NCBI RefSeq assembly: GCF_026342405.1
Contig: NZ_JAPEMU010000001.1
Location: 5,146,001 to 5,210,000, forward strand
DNA: 64,000 nt
DNA from: Kitasatospora sp. NBC_00240
GTDB taxonomy: Bacteria; Actinomycetota; Actinomycetes; Streptomycetales; Streptomycetaceae
Direction: 5' to 3'
Shown: positions 41,101 to 48,951 of the stretch, piece after piece
How the letters are laid out: every line of letters begins with the position of its first letter
How positions within the stretch are numbered: position 1 is the stretch's first letter
Program-made: the position numbers and the translations under genes
The notes under the pieces: model-generated
What the model was told of the DNA's origin: nothing
Databases searched by the model: none
The model's input: the letters and a program-made list of their open reading frames with translations, nothing else

Positions 41101-42105
41101 TCAGCAGGGCTGGCGCCAGGCGTCCAGCTCCAGGTGCTTCTCCATCGAGCTGAGGCCCAGGGCCTTCGCCTGCCCGCAGAACTTGCTCGTCGGCACCTTG
41201 TACTCGACGTGCAGCACGGCCTTGCCCGCCTTGATGAACGGGCTGAGCTTGTCGCACTCGCTGAACTCCGCGCACTGCTCGTTGACCGCGAAGTCGAAGT
41301 CACCGACCAGGGCGGGGATCTGGTCGAGGTCGTTCTTCAGGGCCACCGCCATGCCGCGCTCGTGCGCCAGGCCGGCGATCATGCGGTTGTACTTCAGCTG
41401 GTCGTCCGCGGTGAGCGGGAAACCGGTCTTGTTGATGTAGGCGTCGAGCAGGTCGGGCTCGACGGCGTCGAAGCCCTTCGCCTTGCACATGTCGAAGCGG
41501 GTCGCCATCAGCGGCTTCAGCTTGTCGATCTGCCGGATGTCGAACCACTTCTCGCCCTGCCAGCCGTTCCCCGAGCCCTGCATGCTCTTGGAGAAGGCGG
41601 CGGCGTCCGGGCGGAAGTCCTCCCAGGAGCCGGCGTTGACGTAGCAGATCACCTTGCGGCCCTTGGCGTGCAGCGAGGCGACCACCGAGGCGTCGTGCTC
41701 GAAGCCGTCGATGTCGTACACCGGTACGTCCACCGACTGGTCCAGGGTGCCGCCGAGCTGCCACTGCCAGGTGACGCCGGGCTTGGGCTGCCAGACGGCG
41801 CCGGCCGGGCCCGGGGCGGGCGGCTGGCCGGTGGGCCGGGGGGTGCCGGGTGCCGGGGGCGTCCCGGGGGCCGGGGTGGCCGGTGCGGGCCCGGTCGTGC
41901 CGGGGGTCGCGGAGCCGGTGTCCGTCGGGGTGTCCGAAGGCGTGCTCGGCTGGGGGACCGCCGGGGCGGTGGCCACCGGCGATCCGGAGCCCGTCGCGTC
42001 GGCGGAGGTCTCGTCGTCGCCGTCGTCCGAGCTGCTGCAGGAGGTCGCCAGCAGGGCGGTGGTCAGGGCGATGGCGGCCAGCATGGGCCTGGAACGGCGG
42101 GTCAC
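41101..42105 (-). CDS. GH114 endo-alpha-1,4-polygalactosaminidase lipoprotein (Ega3-like)
   Basis: The 334-residue protein has a lipoprotein signal (Cys23 in LLATSC), a Thr/Pro/Ala stalk (~25-105) and a GH114 TIM barrel (~105-334). Family landmarks are VWQPKPGVTWQWQLGGTLDQ, VYDIDGFEHDASVVASLH, KVICYVNAGSWEDFRPD, the acidic motif GFDAVEPDLLDAY (211-223, Glu216) and FAVNEQCAEF (Glu276). In Aspergillus, Ega3 of this family cleaves de-N-acetylated galactosaminogalactan. It ends the eight-gene minus-strand cluster. GTG at 42105 has CGGAG about ten bases upstream. The substrate here is probably the polymer made by the same cluster (inference). Confidence 0.9.
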   Translation of the reverse strand: MTRRSRPMLAAIALTTALLATSCSSSDDGDDETSADATGSGSPVATAPAVPQPSTPSDTPTDTGSATPGTTGPAPATPAPGTPPAPGTPRPTGQPPAPGPAGAVWQPKPGVTWQWQLGGTLDQSVDVPVYDIDGFEHDASVVASLHAKGRKVICYVNAGSWEDFRPDAAAFSKSMQGSGNGWQGEKWFDIRQIDKLKPLMATRFDMCKAKGFDAVEPDLLDAYINKTGFPLTADDQLKYNRMIAGLAHERGMAVALKNDLDQIPALVGDFDFAVNEQCAEFSECDKLSPFIKAGKAVLHVEYKVPTSKFCGQAKALGLSSMEKHLELDAWRQPC

Positions 42106-42270
42106 AGTACTCGAACTCCGGATCGGATCGGGTCGGTCTGGTCTGTGGTGCTCAGGTCTGTGCTGCTCGGGTCCGTGTCGGTCCGGTCAGGTCAGCTCCG
42201 GGCCTGCTGCGGTGCGGGCCGGTCGGGTCCGCGCGCGGGGGCTGTCGGCCCGGATCGCGGGCGCAGCCGG

Positions 42271-42969
42271 TCAGCCCTGGGTCTGGAGCGCCGACAGTTC
42301 GAACGGCAGGGTCGACCACGGGTTGTCCCCGCTGCCGGGGACCGCGCAGCCGACGCCGGCTCTTCGCGCGGTGATCAGCGCCGCGGCCTCGACGGCGGCC
42401 TCGGCCGGTACGTCGTACACCAGGTGGCAGAAGTGGGCGGCGGCGTGACGGCCCGTCCACAGCGGCAGGGTCATCTCACGGTACGCCTCCCAGTCGCCCT
42501 CGAAGGTGACCAGCAGATCGGCCAGGCCGATCTCGGCGTAACCCGGTTCGGGGTGGTCGCCGTGGCCGAAGACGACGGTGCCGCAACCGGCCGCGCGGGC
42601 GGCGGTGGCCAGCCGGCGGTAGTGCGGCAGGGCGCCGGTGTGGCCGGCGACCTGGTCGAAGTAGACACCGTCCGGGGCGTACCACTGACGATAGGTCAGC
42701 AGGTCCCCGACCACGTCCGCGTGGGGACGGCGGCCGTAGTCGGTGTCCGAGTAGGCGAGCAGCGGTATGCCGGCCGCCCGCACCTCTTCGGCGCCGGCCG
42801 CGAAGACGTTGTCGAAGGCGTCACCGGGGCCGTCGGCGATGTTGATGACGACGCCGGCGACCCGGGCGGGCCCGGCGGCGGCGACCGCCCGCCAGGCCGC
42901 CGGGTCCACCGCGGGGTGGACGTACAGCGGCACCAGCAGGCGGCCGTCGTGGGAGGAGCCGGCGGTCAT
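42271..42969 (-). CDS. Spherulin-4 family glycoside hydrolase-like protein (Sph3/GH135-like)
   Basis: The 232-residue protein matches the spherulation-specific family 4 barrel: RLLVPLYVHPAVDPAAW at the N-terminus, VAGVVINIADGPG, LLAYSDTDYGRRPHADVVGD, DGVYFDQVAG (Asp105-Gln106) and DLLVTFEGDWEAYR (Glu157). Fungal Sph3 hydrolyses GalNAc regions of galactosaminogalactan. The usual FDE motif is FDQ here, so one of the two neighbouring acids is an amide. No signal peptide is visible at ATG 42969 or upstream, which is unexpected for an extracellular hydrolase. Its ATGA overlaps the end of the upstream SDR gene by 4 bp, indicating translational coupling. Confidence 0.88.
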   Translation of the reverse strand: MTAGSSHDGRLLVPLYVHPAVDPAAWRAVAAAGPARVAGVVINIADGPGDAFDNVFAAGAEEVRAAGIPLLAYSDTDYGRRPHADVVGDLLTYRQWYAPDGVYFDQVAGHTGALPHYRRLATAARAAGCGTVVFGHGDHPEPGYAEIGLADLLVTFEGDWEAYREMTLPLWTGRHAAAHFCHLVYDVPAEAAVEAAALITARRAGVGCAVPGSGDNPWSTLPFELSALQTQG

Positions 42970-43865
42970 GCGGCGACCGGGTCCGGCTCGGTGCTCAGCC
43001 ACAGGTCGCGCAGGGTGTCACCGAGATCGGTCTCCGGCTTCCACCCCAGCTCCTGTGCGGCGAGGGAGATGTCGGCCTGCTGCCAGGAGACGGCGGCGGA
43101 CCGCTCCGAGCCGGCGCCGCTCTCGTCGATCCGGCCGGCGAAGGCGGCCGCGGCCACCAGGCCGTCCGCGATCGCCCGCACCGGGCGGGCCACGCCACCG
43201 GCCAGGTTGATCACCCGGGGCAGCGGGGCCGGTGCCGAGACGGCCAGCGCGACCGCCCGGGCGATGTCCCGGGCGTCCACGAAGTCCCGGTACGCGGAGA
43301 GGTCGCCGACCTCCACCACGCCGTCCGGGCCGGCCCGGCGCAGCTCGGCGGCGAGCCGGCCGGGCAGCGAGCCGGCCGGCGCGCCGGGCCCGACCGGGTT
43401 GAAGACCCGCAGGACCACCGCGTCCAGCGCCGAACCGGCCACCGCGAGGCTGCCGGCCAGCTTGGTGGCGCCGTACACCCCGACCGGGCGGGGCTGCGCG
43501 GATTCGCCCAGCGAGGTGCCGTTCTCGCAGGCGCCGTACTCGCCGGCCGAGCCGATGTGCACCAGCCGGGCCTGCGGGGCGCCCTCCCGGAGCGCCTCGC
43601 AGAGCACGGCCGGGCCGCGGGCGTTGACCTCGGCGAGCTTGACGGCGCTGCCGGCCACCGCGCCGGCGAAGTTGACCACCGCGTCGACCGAGAGCTGCCG
43701 CAACTGCTCGGCCAGCACGTCGGCCTGCGCCGTCGCGAGGTCGACCGGCAGGTCGTGGGCGGCCCGGCGGCCGCCGGTGAGCAGGGTGGCCCCGGGCAGC
43801 TCGCGCAGGGCGTCGGCGGCGTGCCGGCCGAGGAAGCCGTCGGCGCCGAGCAGCAGGATCCTCAC
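42966..43865 (-). CDS. NAD-dependent sugar-nucleotide epimerase/dehydratase (SDR)
   Basis: The 299-residue extended SDR has the Rossmann motif GADGFLG (7-13), NFAGA (~65-69), catalytic Ser106 in VHIGSAGEYGA and YGATK (Tyr131, Lys135), then LRVFNPVGPG and a substrate domain containing YRDFVDARDIA. GTG at 43865 overlaps the stop of the nucleotidyltransferase gene (GTGA) and its own stop overlaps the Sph3-like gene, so it is the middle of a coupled trio. It should epimerise or reduce an NDP-sugar for the cluster's polymer, comparable in role to fungal Uge3, though the exact substrate is not visible. Confidence 0.9.
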   Translation of the reverse strand: MRILLLGADGFLGRHAADALRELPGATLLTGGRRAAHDLPVDLATAQADVLAEQLRQLSVDAVVNFAGAVAGSAVKLAEVNARGPAVLCEALREGAPQARLVHIGSAGEYGACENGTSLGESAQPRPVGVYGATKLAGSLAVAGSALDAVVLRVFNPVGPGAPAGSLPGRLAAELRRAGPDGVVEVGDLSAYRDFVDARDIARAVALAVSAPAPLPRVINLAGGVARPVRAIADGLVAAAAFAGRIDESGAGSERSAAVSWQQADISLAAQELGWKPETDLGDTLRDLWLSTEPDPVAA

Positions 43866-44701
43866 GCGGCCCGCCCGTCGGCGCCGGTGGGCTGCACCGG
43901 CTCGGAGGACGCCTCCGTGGCGGTCCGGGCGGCCGGGACCGGCGTGGCCGGGGCCTCGGCGGACGGCACGGAGTGCAGGCCCTCGGGTGCCTCGTCGCGC
44001 AGCAGCAGCGAGCGGTGCGTCGCGAACTCGGCGTTGGCCCGGTCGTAGTCGTCGGGGCGGCCGATGTCGAGCCAGTAGCCGCTGAACTCGTAGGCGGAGG
44101 GCGGGGTCTCGGCGGCGAGCAGGTCCAGGACGAGCTCGTCGAAGCCGAGCGGCAGGCCCGGGGTGTACTTGGCGAGGGTGGAGCGGGAGACGCCGTAGAC
44201 GCCCATCGAGACGCGGTAGTCGATGCTGGGCTTCTCCTGGAAGCCGACGATGCTGCTGCCCTCGGTGGTCAGCACGCCGAAGTCGATCTTGACCTGGCGG
44301 GCGTAGGTGGCGATGGTCAGCGGCGCCTTGGACTCCTCGTGGTGCTTGAGCACCCCGGCGAAGTCCAGGTCGGTGAGGATGTCGCCGTTCATCACCAGGA
44401 AGTTCTCCGGCAGCCGGTCCTGCATGGTGAGCAGCGGGCCCATGGTGCCGAGCGGGCTGTCCTCGACGGCGTAGCCGACCCGCAGCCCCCACTGCGAACC
44501 GTTGCCGACGTAGGCGCGGATGATGTGGCCGAGGTGGCCGATGGCCAGCGTCACGGTCTTGAAGCCCGCCGAGGCGAGCTGGCGCATCACGATCTCCAGG
44601 ATCGCGTGCTGGTCGCCGATCGGGACGAGCGGCTTGGGAAGGGCGGTGGTGTAGGGACGAAGGCGTACGCCCTTGCCGCCGGCCAGGATCACTGCGTGCA
44701 T
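43862..44701 (-). CDS. NDP-sugar nucleotidyltransferase
   Basis: The 279-residue enzyme has the classic nucleotidyltransferase beginning AVILAGGKGVRLRPYTTALP then KPLVPIGD, NGDILTD (metal Asp107) and GFQEKPSIDY, and SGYWLDIGRPDDYDRA near the end. It transfers a nucleotide from NTP onto a sugar-1-phosphate. The last ~50 residues (Ala/Pro/Thr-rich) are an extension without homology. Its ATG at 44701 is 44 bp after the dehydratase stop, and its stop overlaps the next gene. It supplies activated sugar to the cluster; base and sugar specificity are not predictable from sequence alone. Confidence 0.92.
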   Translation of the reverse strand: MHAVILAGGKGVRLRPYTTALPKPLVPIGDQHAILEIVMRQLASAGFKTVTLAIGHLGHIIRAYVGNGSQWGLRVGYAVEDSPLGTMGPLLTMQDRLPENFLVMNGDILTDLDFAGVLKHHEESKAPLTIATYARQVKIDFGVLTTEGSSIVGFQEKPSIDYRVSMGVYGVSRSTLAKYTPGLPLGFDELVLDLLAAETPPSAYEFSGYWLDIGRPDDYDRANAEFATHRSLLLRDEAPEGLHSVPSAEAPATPVPAARTATEASSEPVQPTGADGRAA

Positions 44702-44745
44702 GGTGGTTCCCCCACGGAAGACGATGTCTGCATGTGCTGGACGGA

Positions 44746-45738
44746 TCAGACGTTGTACAGGTCGGTCTTGTACCGGGACAGGTTGGCCGGGTCCCGGAAG
44801 AACTCGATGGTCTGCTCCAGGCCCTCCTCCAGGGAGTGGCCCGGGGCCCAGCCGGTGGCCGTGCGCAGCCGGGTGGCGTCCGCGACCAGACGCATGACCT
44901 CGGAGTTGGCCGGGCGGATGCGCTGCTCGTCCTCCCTGACGGTGACGTCGACGCCCATCAGCTTGCCGACCAGGGTGACCAGGTCGCCGACCGAGATCTC
45001 GCCGCCGGTGCCGGCGTTGAAGGTCTTGCCGACCACGGTCTCGGCGGGCGCGGTGCCGACGGTGCGGAAGGCGGCCGCGGTGTCCTTGACGAAGGTGAAG
45101 TCACGGGTCGGGCGCAGGTCGCCGAGGGTGATCACGGTCTCGCCGGCGGCGAGCTGGGCGATCACGGTCGGGATGACCGCGCGCATCGACTGGCGCGGGC
45201 CGAAGGTGTTGAACGGGCGCAGCGTGACGACCGGGGTCTCGAAGCTCGCGTGGTAGCTGTCCGCGAGGCGGTCCCCGCCGGCCTTGGAGGCCGCGTAGGG
45301 GGACTGCGTGTTGATCGGGTGGTCCTCGGTGATCGGCACGGTCTGCGCGGTGCCGTAGGTCTCGCTGGTCGAGGTGTGCACCAGGCGCGGGATCTCCAGG
45401 TGGCGCACGGCCTCCAGGACGTTGAGGGTGCCGGTGACGTTGGTCTCGATGTACGAGTGCGGCGCCCGGTAGGAGTAGGGGATCGCGATCAGGGCGGCCA
45501 GGTGGTAGACCGCCTCGGTGCCCTTGACCAGGCCGTTGACCGAGCCCGGGTCGCGGACGTCGCCGAGGACGATCTCGACCGAGTCGAGCACCTCGCGGTC
45601 GAGGGTCTCCAGCCAGCCGAAGGAGGAGAAGGAGTTGTACTGGACCATCGCGCGGACCTGGTGGCCGTCGGCGACCAGGGTCTCGACGAGGTGGGAGCCG
45701 ATGAAGCCCTCGGCTCCGGTGACGGCGACGGTGCTCAT
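44746..45738 (-). CDS. NAD-dependent 4,6-dehydratase, LegB/GDP-mannose-dehydratase-like
   Basis: The 330-residue extended SDR has GAEGFIG (8-14), HLAALIAIPYSYRAP, the active-site region TSTSETYGTAQTVPITEDHP, SPYAASKAGG (Tyr148, Lys152) and LRPFNTFGPRQSMRAVIPTV. These features are very close to LegB-type dehydratases of bacterial nonulosonate pathways, which convert a UDP- or GDP-HexNAc to its 4-keto-6-deoxy derivative. Ser125-Glu126 sits where active dehydratases have an acid. No other legionaminate genes follow, so the product probably feeds the SDR at 42966 and then the polymer. ATG at 45738 is 68 bp after the membrane-protein stop. Confidence 0.9.
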   Translation of the reverse strand: MSTVAVTGAEGFIGSHLVETLVADGHQVRAMVQYNSFSSFGWLETLDREVLDSVEIVLGDVRDPGSVNGLVKGTEAVYHLAALIAIPYSYRAPHSYIETNVTGTLNVLEAVRHLEIPRLVHTSTSETYGTAQTVPITEDHPINTQSPYAASKAGGDRLADSYHASFETPVVTLRPFNTFGPRQSMRAVIPTVIAQLAAGETVITLGDLRPTRDFTFVKDTAAAFRTVGTAPAETVVGKTFNAGTGGEISVGDLVTLVGKLMGVDVTVREDEQRIRPANSEVMRLVADATRLRTATGWAPGHSLEEGLEQTIEFFRDPANLSRYKTDLYNV

Positions 45739-45806
45739 ACGCGTTCTCTTTCTGGTGGGTGTTCAGCTGAGGTGGGTGTCGTGCCTGGCCCCGCGGCCGG
45801 CGCGGT

Positions 45807-47315
45807 TCAGCGGTGCTTGGTGGTTCTGCCGAGCGCGGGCCCGGCGATGGAGGTGAGGACCAGGGCGGCCGCCCCGCAGCCGATCAGCTGCAGGAGGGTC
45901 GGGTCCGCACCGGCCAGCAGCCCGGCGCACTCGGCGATCGCGGCGGCCAGGCAGATCAGGGCGGTGCTCCAGCTGTGGCCGAAGGCGTTCATCAGCAGGG
46001 CCAGCCAGAGCGCGCCGCCGAGGACCAGCAGGGCGCCCAGTTGGACGGTCCCGAGGTTCGGCGCTCCCGGCCAGAGCACGGTGGCGGCCGCGTCCAGCGC
46101 GGCCACGGTGGTGAGGTAGGTGAGCAGGCAGCCGAGCAGCACGCCGCCGGTCCGGCGGACGAACTGGCCGGGGGTGTGGCTGGTGCGCAGCGCGGCGACG
46201 GCCATCGCCCGGTAGCGGAACAGCAGCCACTCGGCGAGGCCGAGACTGAGGGTCAGCGCGACCATCGCCGGCCCGGTCGGGGCGGCGGCGTCGCCGACCC
46301 GGACGCCCCCGTCGACCGCCTGGTGGATGGTGGTGCCGAGGCCGGCGATCAGGGTCAGGGTGCCGACCGCGAGCCCGAACAGGCCCTGCGGGATCTCCTT
46401 GCTCAGCGGCAGCCGCAGCACGGTGGCGTCCTGCTCGGAGCGCAGGCAGCGGATCACCTCCCGGACGGCCAGCGCGAGGGCGAGCGCGAGGGTGGCGAGC
46501 AGGACGCAGGTCCGGACGACCTGCGGCACGTCCACGGCGAGGACCACGCCCGCGCCGAGGGCCGACGGCGCCAGGGCCACCAGTAGGGACTTCTCCCGGC
46601 CGAGCACCAGCAGCACGGTGGCGGCCGCCAGGTACCCGGACTGCCCGGCCGCGAACAGCAGCGAGCTGAGCGGCCCGCCGACCACGTAGGCGCTGACGGC
46701 CGCGACCAGCGCGCCCGCCGGGGCGCCGATCGCCAGGCAGCGGCCGGCGGCGCGGCGCCTGCCGCGTCCGAGCCAGGCGTAGGAGCGGTGGGCGAGCGCC
46801 TGGTTCCAGGACCAGCTGGCCAGGGTGGCGACGGAGAGCGCGACCATGCCCGAGGGCAGGCCGAAGCGCATCCGGTCGACCGCGAAGAGGTTGGCGCCGA
46901 GCAGGTAGCCGAGGCCGGGCAGCGCGAACACCAGGCCGCGCACCACGCAGCGCCAGGGGTCGGCCCGCCAGGGGTTGGCGAACTCGGCGCTCGGGCCGGG
47001 GTAGCGCCGGGCGACCTTGGTGAACAGCTCCTCGGCGAGGGTGAAGGAGTCGGGCCGGCCGTAGTTCAGCGCGGCCTGCTCGTCCGTCAGCCCGTCCGAC
47101 TCCAGGAACGCCGCGATCTCGTACGGGTGCACGGCGTCGGCGCAGACGTCGGCGAGCCGCTCGGCGAGGGCGTCGATCGGGTCGGCGGAGAGGTCGAGGC
47201 CGTCGTCCGCCGGCTCCGGGCGGCGGCGCTGGCGCGGCAGGGTGCGCAACTGCATGGTCTGCTCGGCCCACTCGGGGCCGGCCTCGTCGGGGACGAGTCG
47301 CAGCGGGCCGCTCAT
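45807..47315 (-). CDS. Polytopic membrane protein of the polysaccharide cluster
   Basis: The 502-residue protein has a ~105-residue soluble N-terminus (including DPIDALAERLADVCADAVHP and DEQAALNYGRPDSFTLAEEL) and about 12 hydrophobic segments from ~110 to the end. There are no motifs of Wzx, MATE-type PelG or glycosyltransferase families that I recognise. The start overlaps the stop of the GT4 gene by 4 bp (ATGA) with an AGGAGG site just upstream, so both proteins are made together. It is the obvious candidate for moving the growing chain across the membrane, equivalent to the membrane portion of fungal Gtb3 or to PelE/PelG in Pel loci. Family unknown. Confidence 0.8.
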   Translation of the reverse strand: MSGPLRLVPDEAGPEWAEQTMQLRTLPRQRRRPEPADDGLDLSADPIDALAERLADVCADAVHPYEIAAFLESDGLTDEQAALNYGRPDSFTLAEELFTKVARRYPGPSAEFANPWRADPWRCVVRGLVFALPGLGYLLGANLFAVDRMRFGLPSGMVALSVATLASWSWNQALAHRSYAWLGRGRRRAAGRCLAIGAPAGALVAAVSAYVVGGPLSSLLFAAGQSGYLAAATVLLVLGREKSLLVALAPSALGAGVVLAVDVPQVVRTCVLLATLALALALAVREVIRCLRSEQDATVLRLPLSKEIPQGLFGLAVGTLTLIAGLGTTIHQAVDGGVRVGDAAAPTGPAMVALTLSLGLAEWLLFRYRAMAVAALRTSHTPGQFVRRTGGVLLGCLLTYLTTVAALDAAATVLWPGAPNLGTVQLGALLVLGGALWLALLMNAFGHSWSTALICLAAAIAECAGLLAGADPTLLQLIGCGAAALVLTSIAGPALGRTTKHR

Positions 47316-48853
47316 CGGGCCTCCTGCAGCTTCTCGGCGCGCCGGCCCCAGCTGGTGACGGGGCGGCCGGCGGCCGTGCCGGCGCGCTCCTGCGGCAGGT
47401 CCGGGCCGTCGGCGCCGACCGCGACGACGCCCTCGGGCAGCCAGCGGGCGGTGCCGAGCAGCTCGGTGTAGATGTTGCGGAAGCCGTCGATGTTCTGGCG
47501 CAGGGTGAACTGCTCGATCACCCGCAGCCGGGCCTGCTCGCCGAGCCGGGCCCGGCGTTCCGGGTCGCGCAGCAGCTCCAGGGCGGCGGCGGCCATCGGC
47601 TCGGGCTCGCGCGGCGGGACGACCAGGCCGGTGTCGCCGACGGCCTCGCGGACGCCGCCCACATCGGTGGAGACGGTCGAGCGGCCGCAGGACATCGCCT
47701 CGATCAGGGTGAACGGGAAGCCCTCGCTGATGCTGGAGAGCATCACCACGTTCCCGGCCGCGTAGGCGTCGGTGATGTCGGCGACGCGGCCCTCGAAGAC
47801 CACCGAGTCGGCGATGCCGAGCTCGGCGGCCAGGGCTATGCAGCCGTCGCGGTAGCCCTCGCCGCCCTTGGGGGTCCCGCCGAACAGCCGCAGCTTGGCG
47901 TCCGGCATCTCCTTGAGGACGATCGCGAAGGCCCGGATCAGCGTCTCCAGGTCCTTGATCGGGTCGACCCGGCCGGCCCAGCTCAGGGTGGGGGTCTGCG
48001 GCTCGGGACCGGCGGGCGGGAAGGCCGCCGGGTCGACGCCGTTGTAGACGGTGCGGATGTGCGCGGACGGCGTGCCGCCGCGCTCCTCCCAGCGCCGGTT
48101 GTACCGGTTGCCGGGGGTGACCAGCGCGGCCCGCCGGTAGCTCTCCTCGGCGAGCATCCGGTAGAAGCCCAGCAGCAGCGCCTTGACCGGCCACCGGTAC
48201 GGGCCGGTGCGGTAGCCGAGGTAGCGCTCGCGCAGGTAGATGCCGTGCTCGGTGAGCAGGAACGGTACGCCGAACTGCTGCGAGGCGATCAGGCCGGGCA
48301 GGGTCGCCAGGCCGCCGCTGGCCGCGTGCGCGACGCCGTCCTGCGGCGGTTCGACCGAGAGCGGGCGCAGTGCGTGCTCCAGCAGGTCGGTCGCATTGAG
48401 CGCGTCGTGCAGGGTGGGCCGGGAGACGGCGGTCGGCAGGTAGTCGCGGGTCCAGACACGCTGCAGGGTGCGCAGGGCGGGTTCGCTGCGCAGCGCCGGG
48501 CTGAGCAGGCCGCGCCGGGCGAGGTCGGCGAAGCCGTACAGCTCCGTGCCGAAGTGGGTGGTGTAGACCGGGTCGAGGATGGAGTGCAGGAAGCGCTCGT
48601 ACGCGTCGAGGAATCTCCGCAGCTCCTTGCGGCGCGGCGGCTTGGCACCCGAGGCCGGGCCCCAGAGCGGTGCGGTGGTCACCGACCGCACGTTGGCGGG
48701 CAGTTCCCAGGCGAGCGGCTCGTGGCCGGTGCCGGTCACCGCGACGATGTCGAAATCGACGTCCGGCATGCCCTGGACGAGCTGGTCGCACCAGACACTC
48801 ACGCCCCCGTGCTGGTGCGGATACGTCCCCTCGGTGAGCAGGGTGACGCGCAT
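47312..48853 (-). CDS. PelF-like GT4 glycosyltransferase, putative polymerase
   Basis: The 513-residue cytoplasmic glycosyltransferase is of GT4 with a PelF/DUF3492-type N-terminal half. The signature MRVTLLTEGTYPHQHGGVSV, followed by WCDQLVQG, begins it; FLLTEHGIYLRERYL (200-212) is the PelF mark. The C-terminal half shows WAGRVDPIKDLETLIRAF and the EX7E pair SEGFPFTLIEAMSCG (Glu377, Glu385). PelF polymerises UDP-HexNAc into Pel, and Gtb3 does so for galactosaminogalactan. ATG at 48853 follows ggagggggatcgggg; it is 98 bp after the deacetylase stop. It lacks transmembrane segments and relies on the coupled membrane protein (inference). Confidence 0.92.
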   Translation of the reverse strand: MRVTLLTEGTYPHQHGGVSVWCDQLVQGMPDVDFDIVAVTGTGHEPLAWELPANVRSVTTAPLWGPASGAKPPRRKELRRFLDAYERFLHSILDPVYTTHFGTELYGFADLARRGLLSPALRSEPALRTLQRVWTRDYLPTAVSRPTLHDALNATDLLEHALRPLSVEPPQDGVAHAASGGLATLPGLIASQQFGVPFLLTEHGIYLRERYLGYRTGPYRWPVKALLLGFYRMLAEESYRRAALVTPGNRYNRRWEERGGTPSAHIRTVYNGVDPAAFPPAGPEPQTPTLSWAGRVDPIKDLETLIRAFAIVLKEMPDAKLRLFGGTPKGGEGYRDGCIALAAELGIADSVVFEGRVADITDAYAAGNVVMLSSISEGFPFTLIEAMSCGRSTVSTDVGGVREAVGDTGLVVPPREPEPMAAAALELLRDPERRARLGEQARLRVIEQFTLRQNIDGFRNIYTELLGTARWLPEGVVAVGADGPDLPQERAGTAAGRPVTSWGRRAEKLQEAR

Positions 48854-48951
48854 CCCCGATCCCCCTCCTTCTCCCGTCGACGTCCGATGTGGTGGCGGAC
48901 GTACAGCCGGTGGTGGGGCGGGATCGCCCGCCCCACCACCGTTCCTGCGTC

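Noticed and set aside
41005..44085. 1000-codon plus-strand open frame antisense to the polysaccharide genes
   Set aside because: Anti-sense shadow of high-GC third positions. The minus-strand genes show catalytic motifs and start/stop overlaps.
44746..45738. Legionaminic-acid (nonulosonate) biosynthesis cluster
   Set aside because: Only a LegB-like dehydratase is present; no NeuB-, LegC/F/G/I-like genes follow. The context is a PelF/GAG-type polymer.
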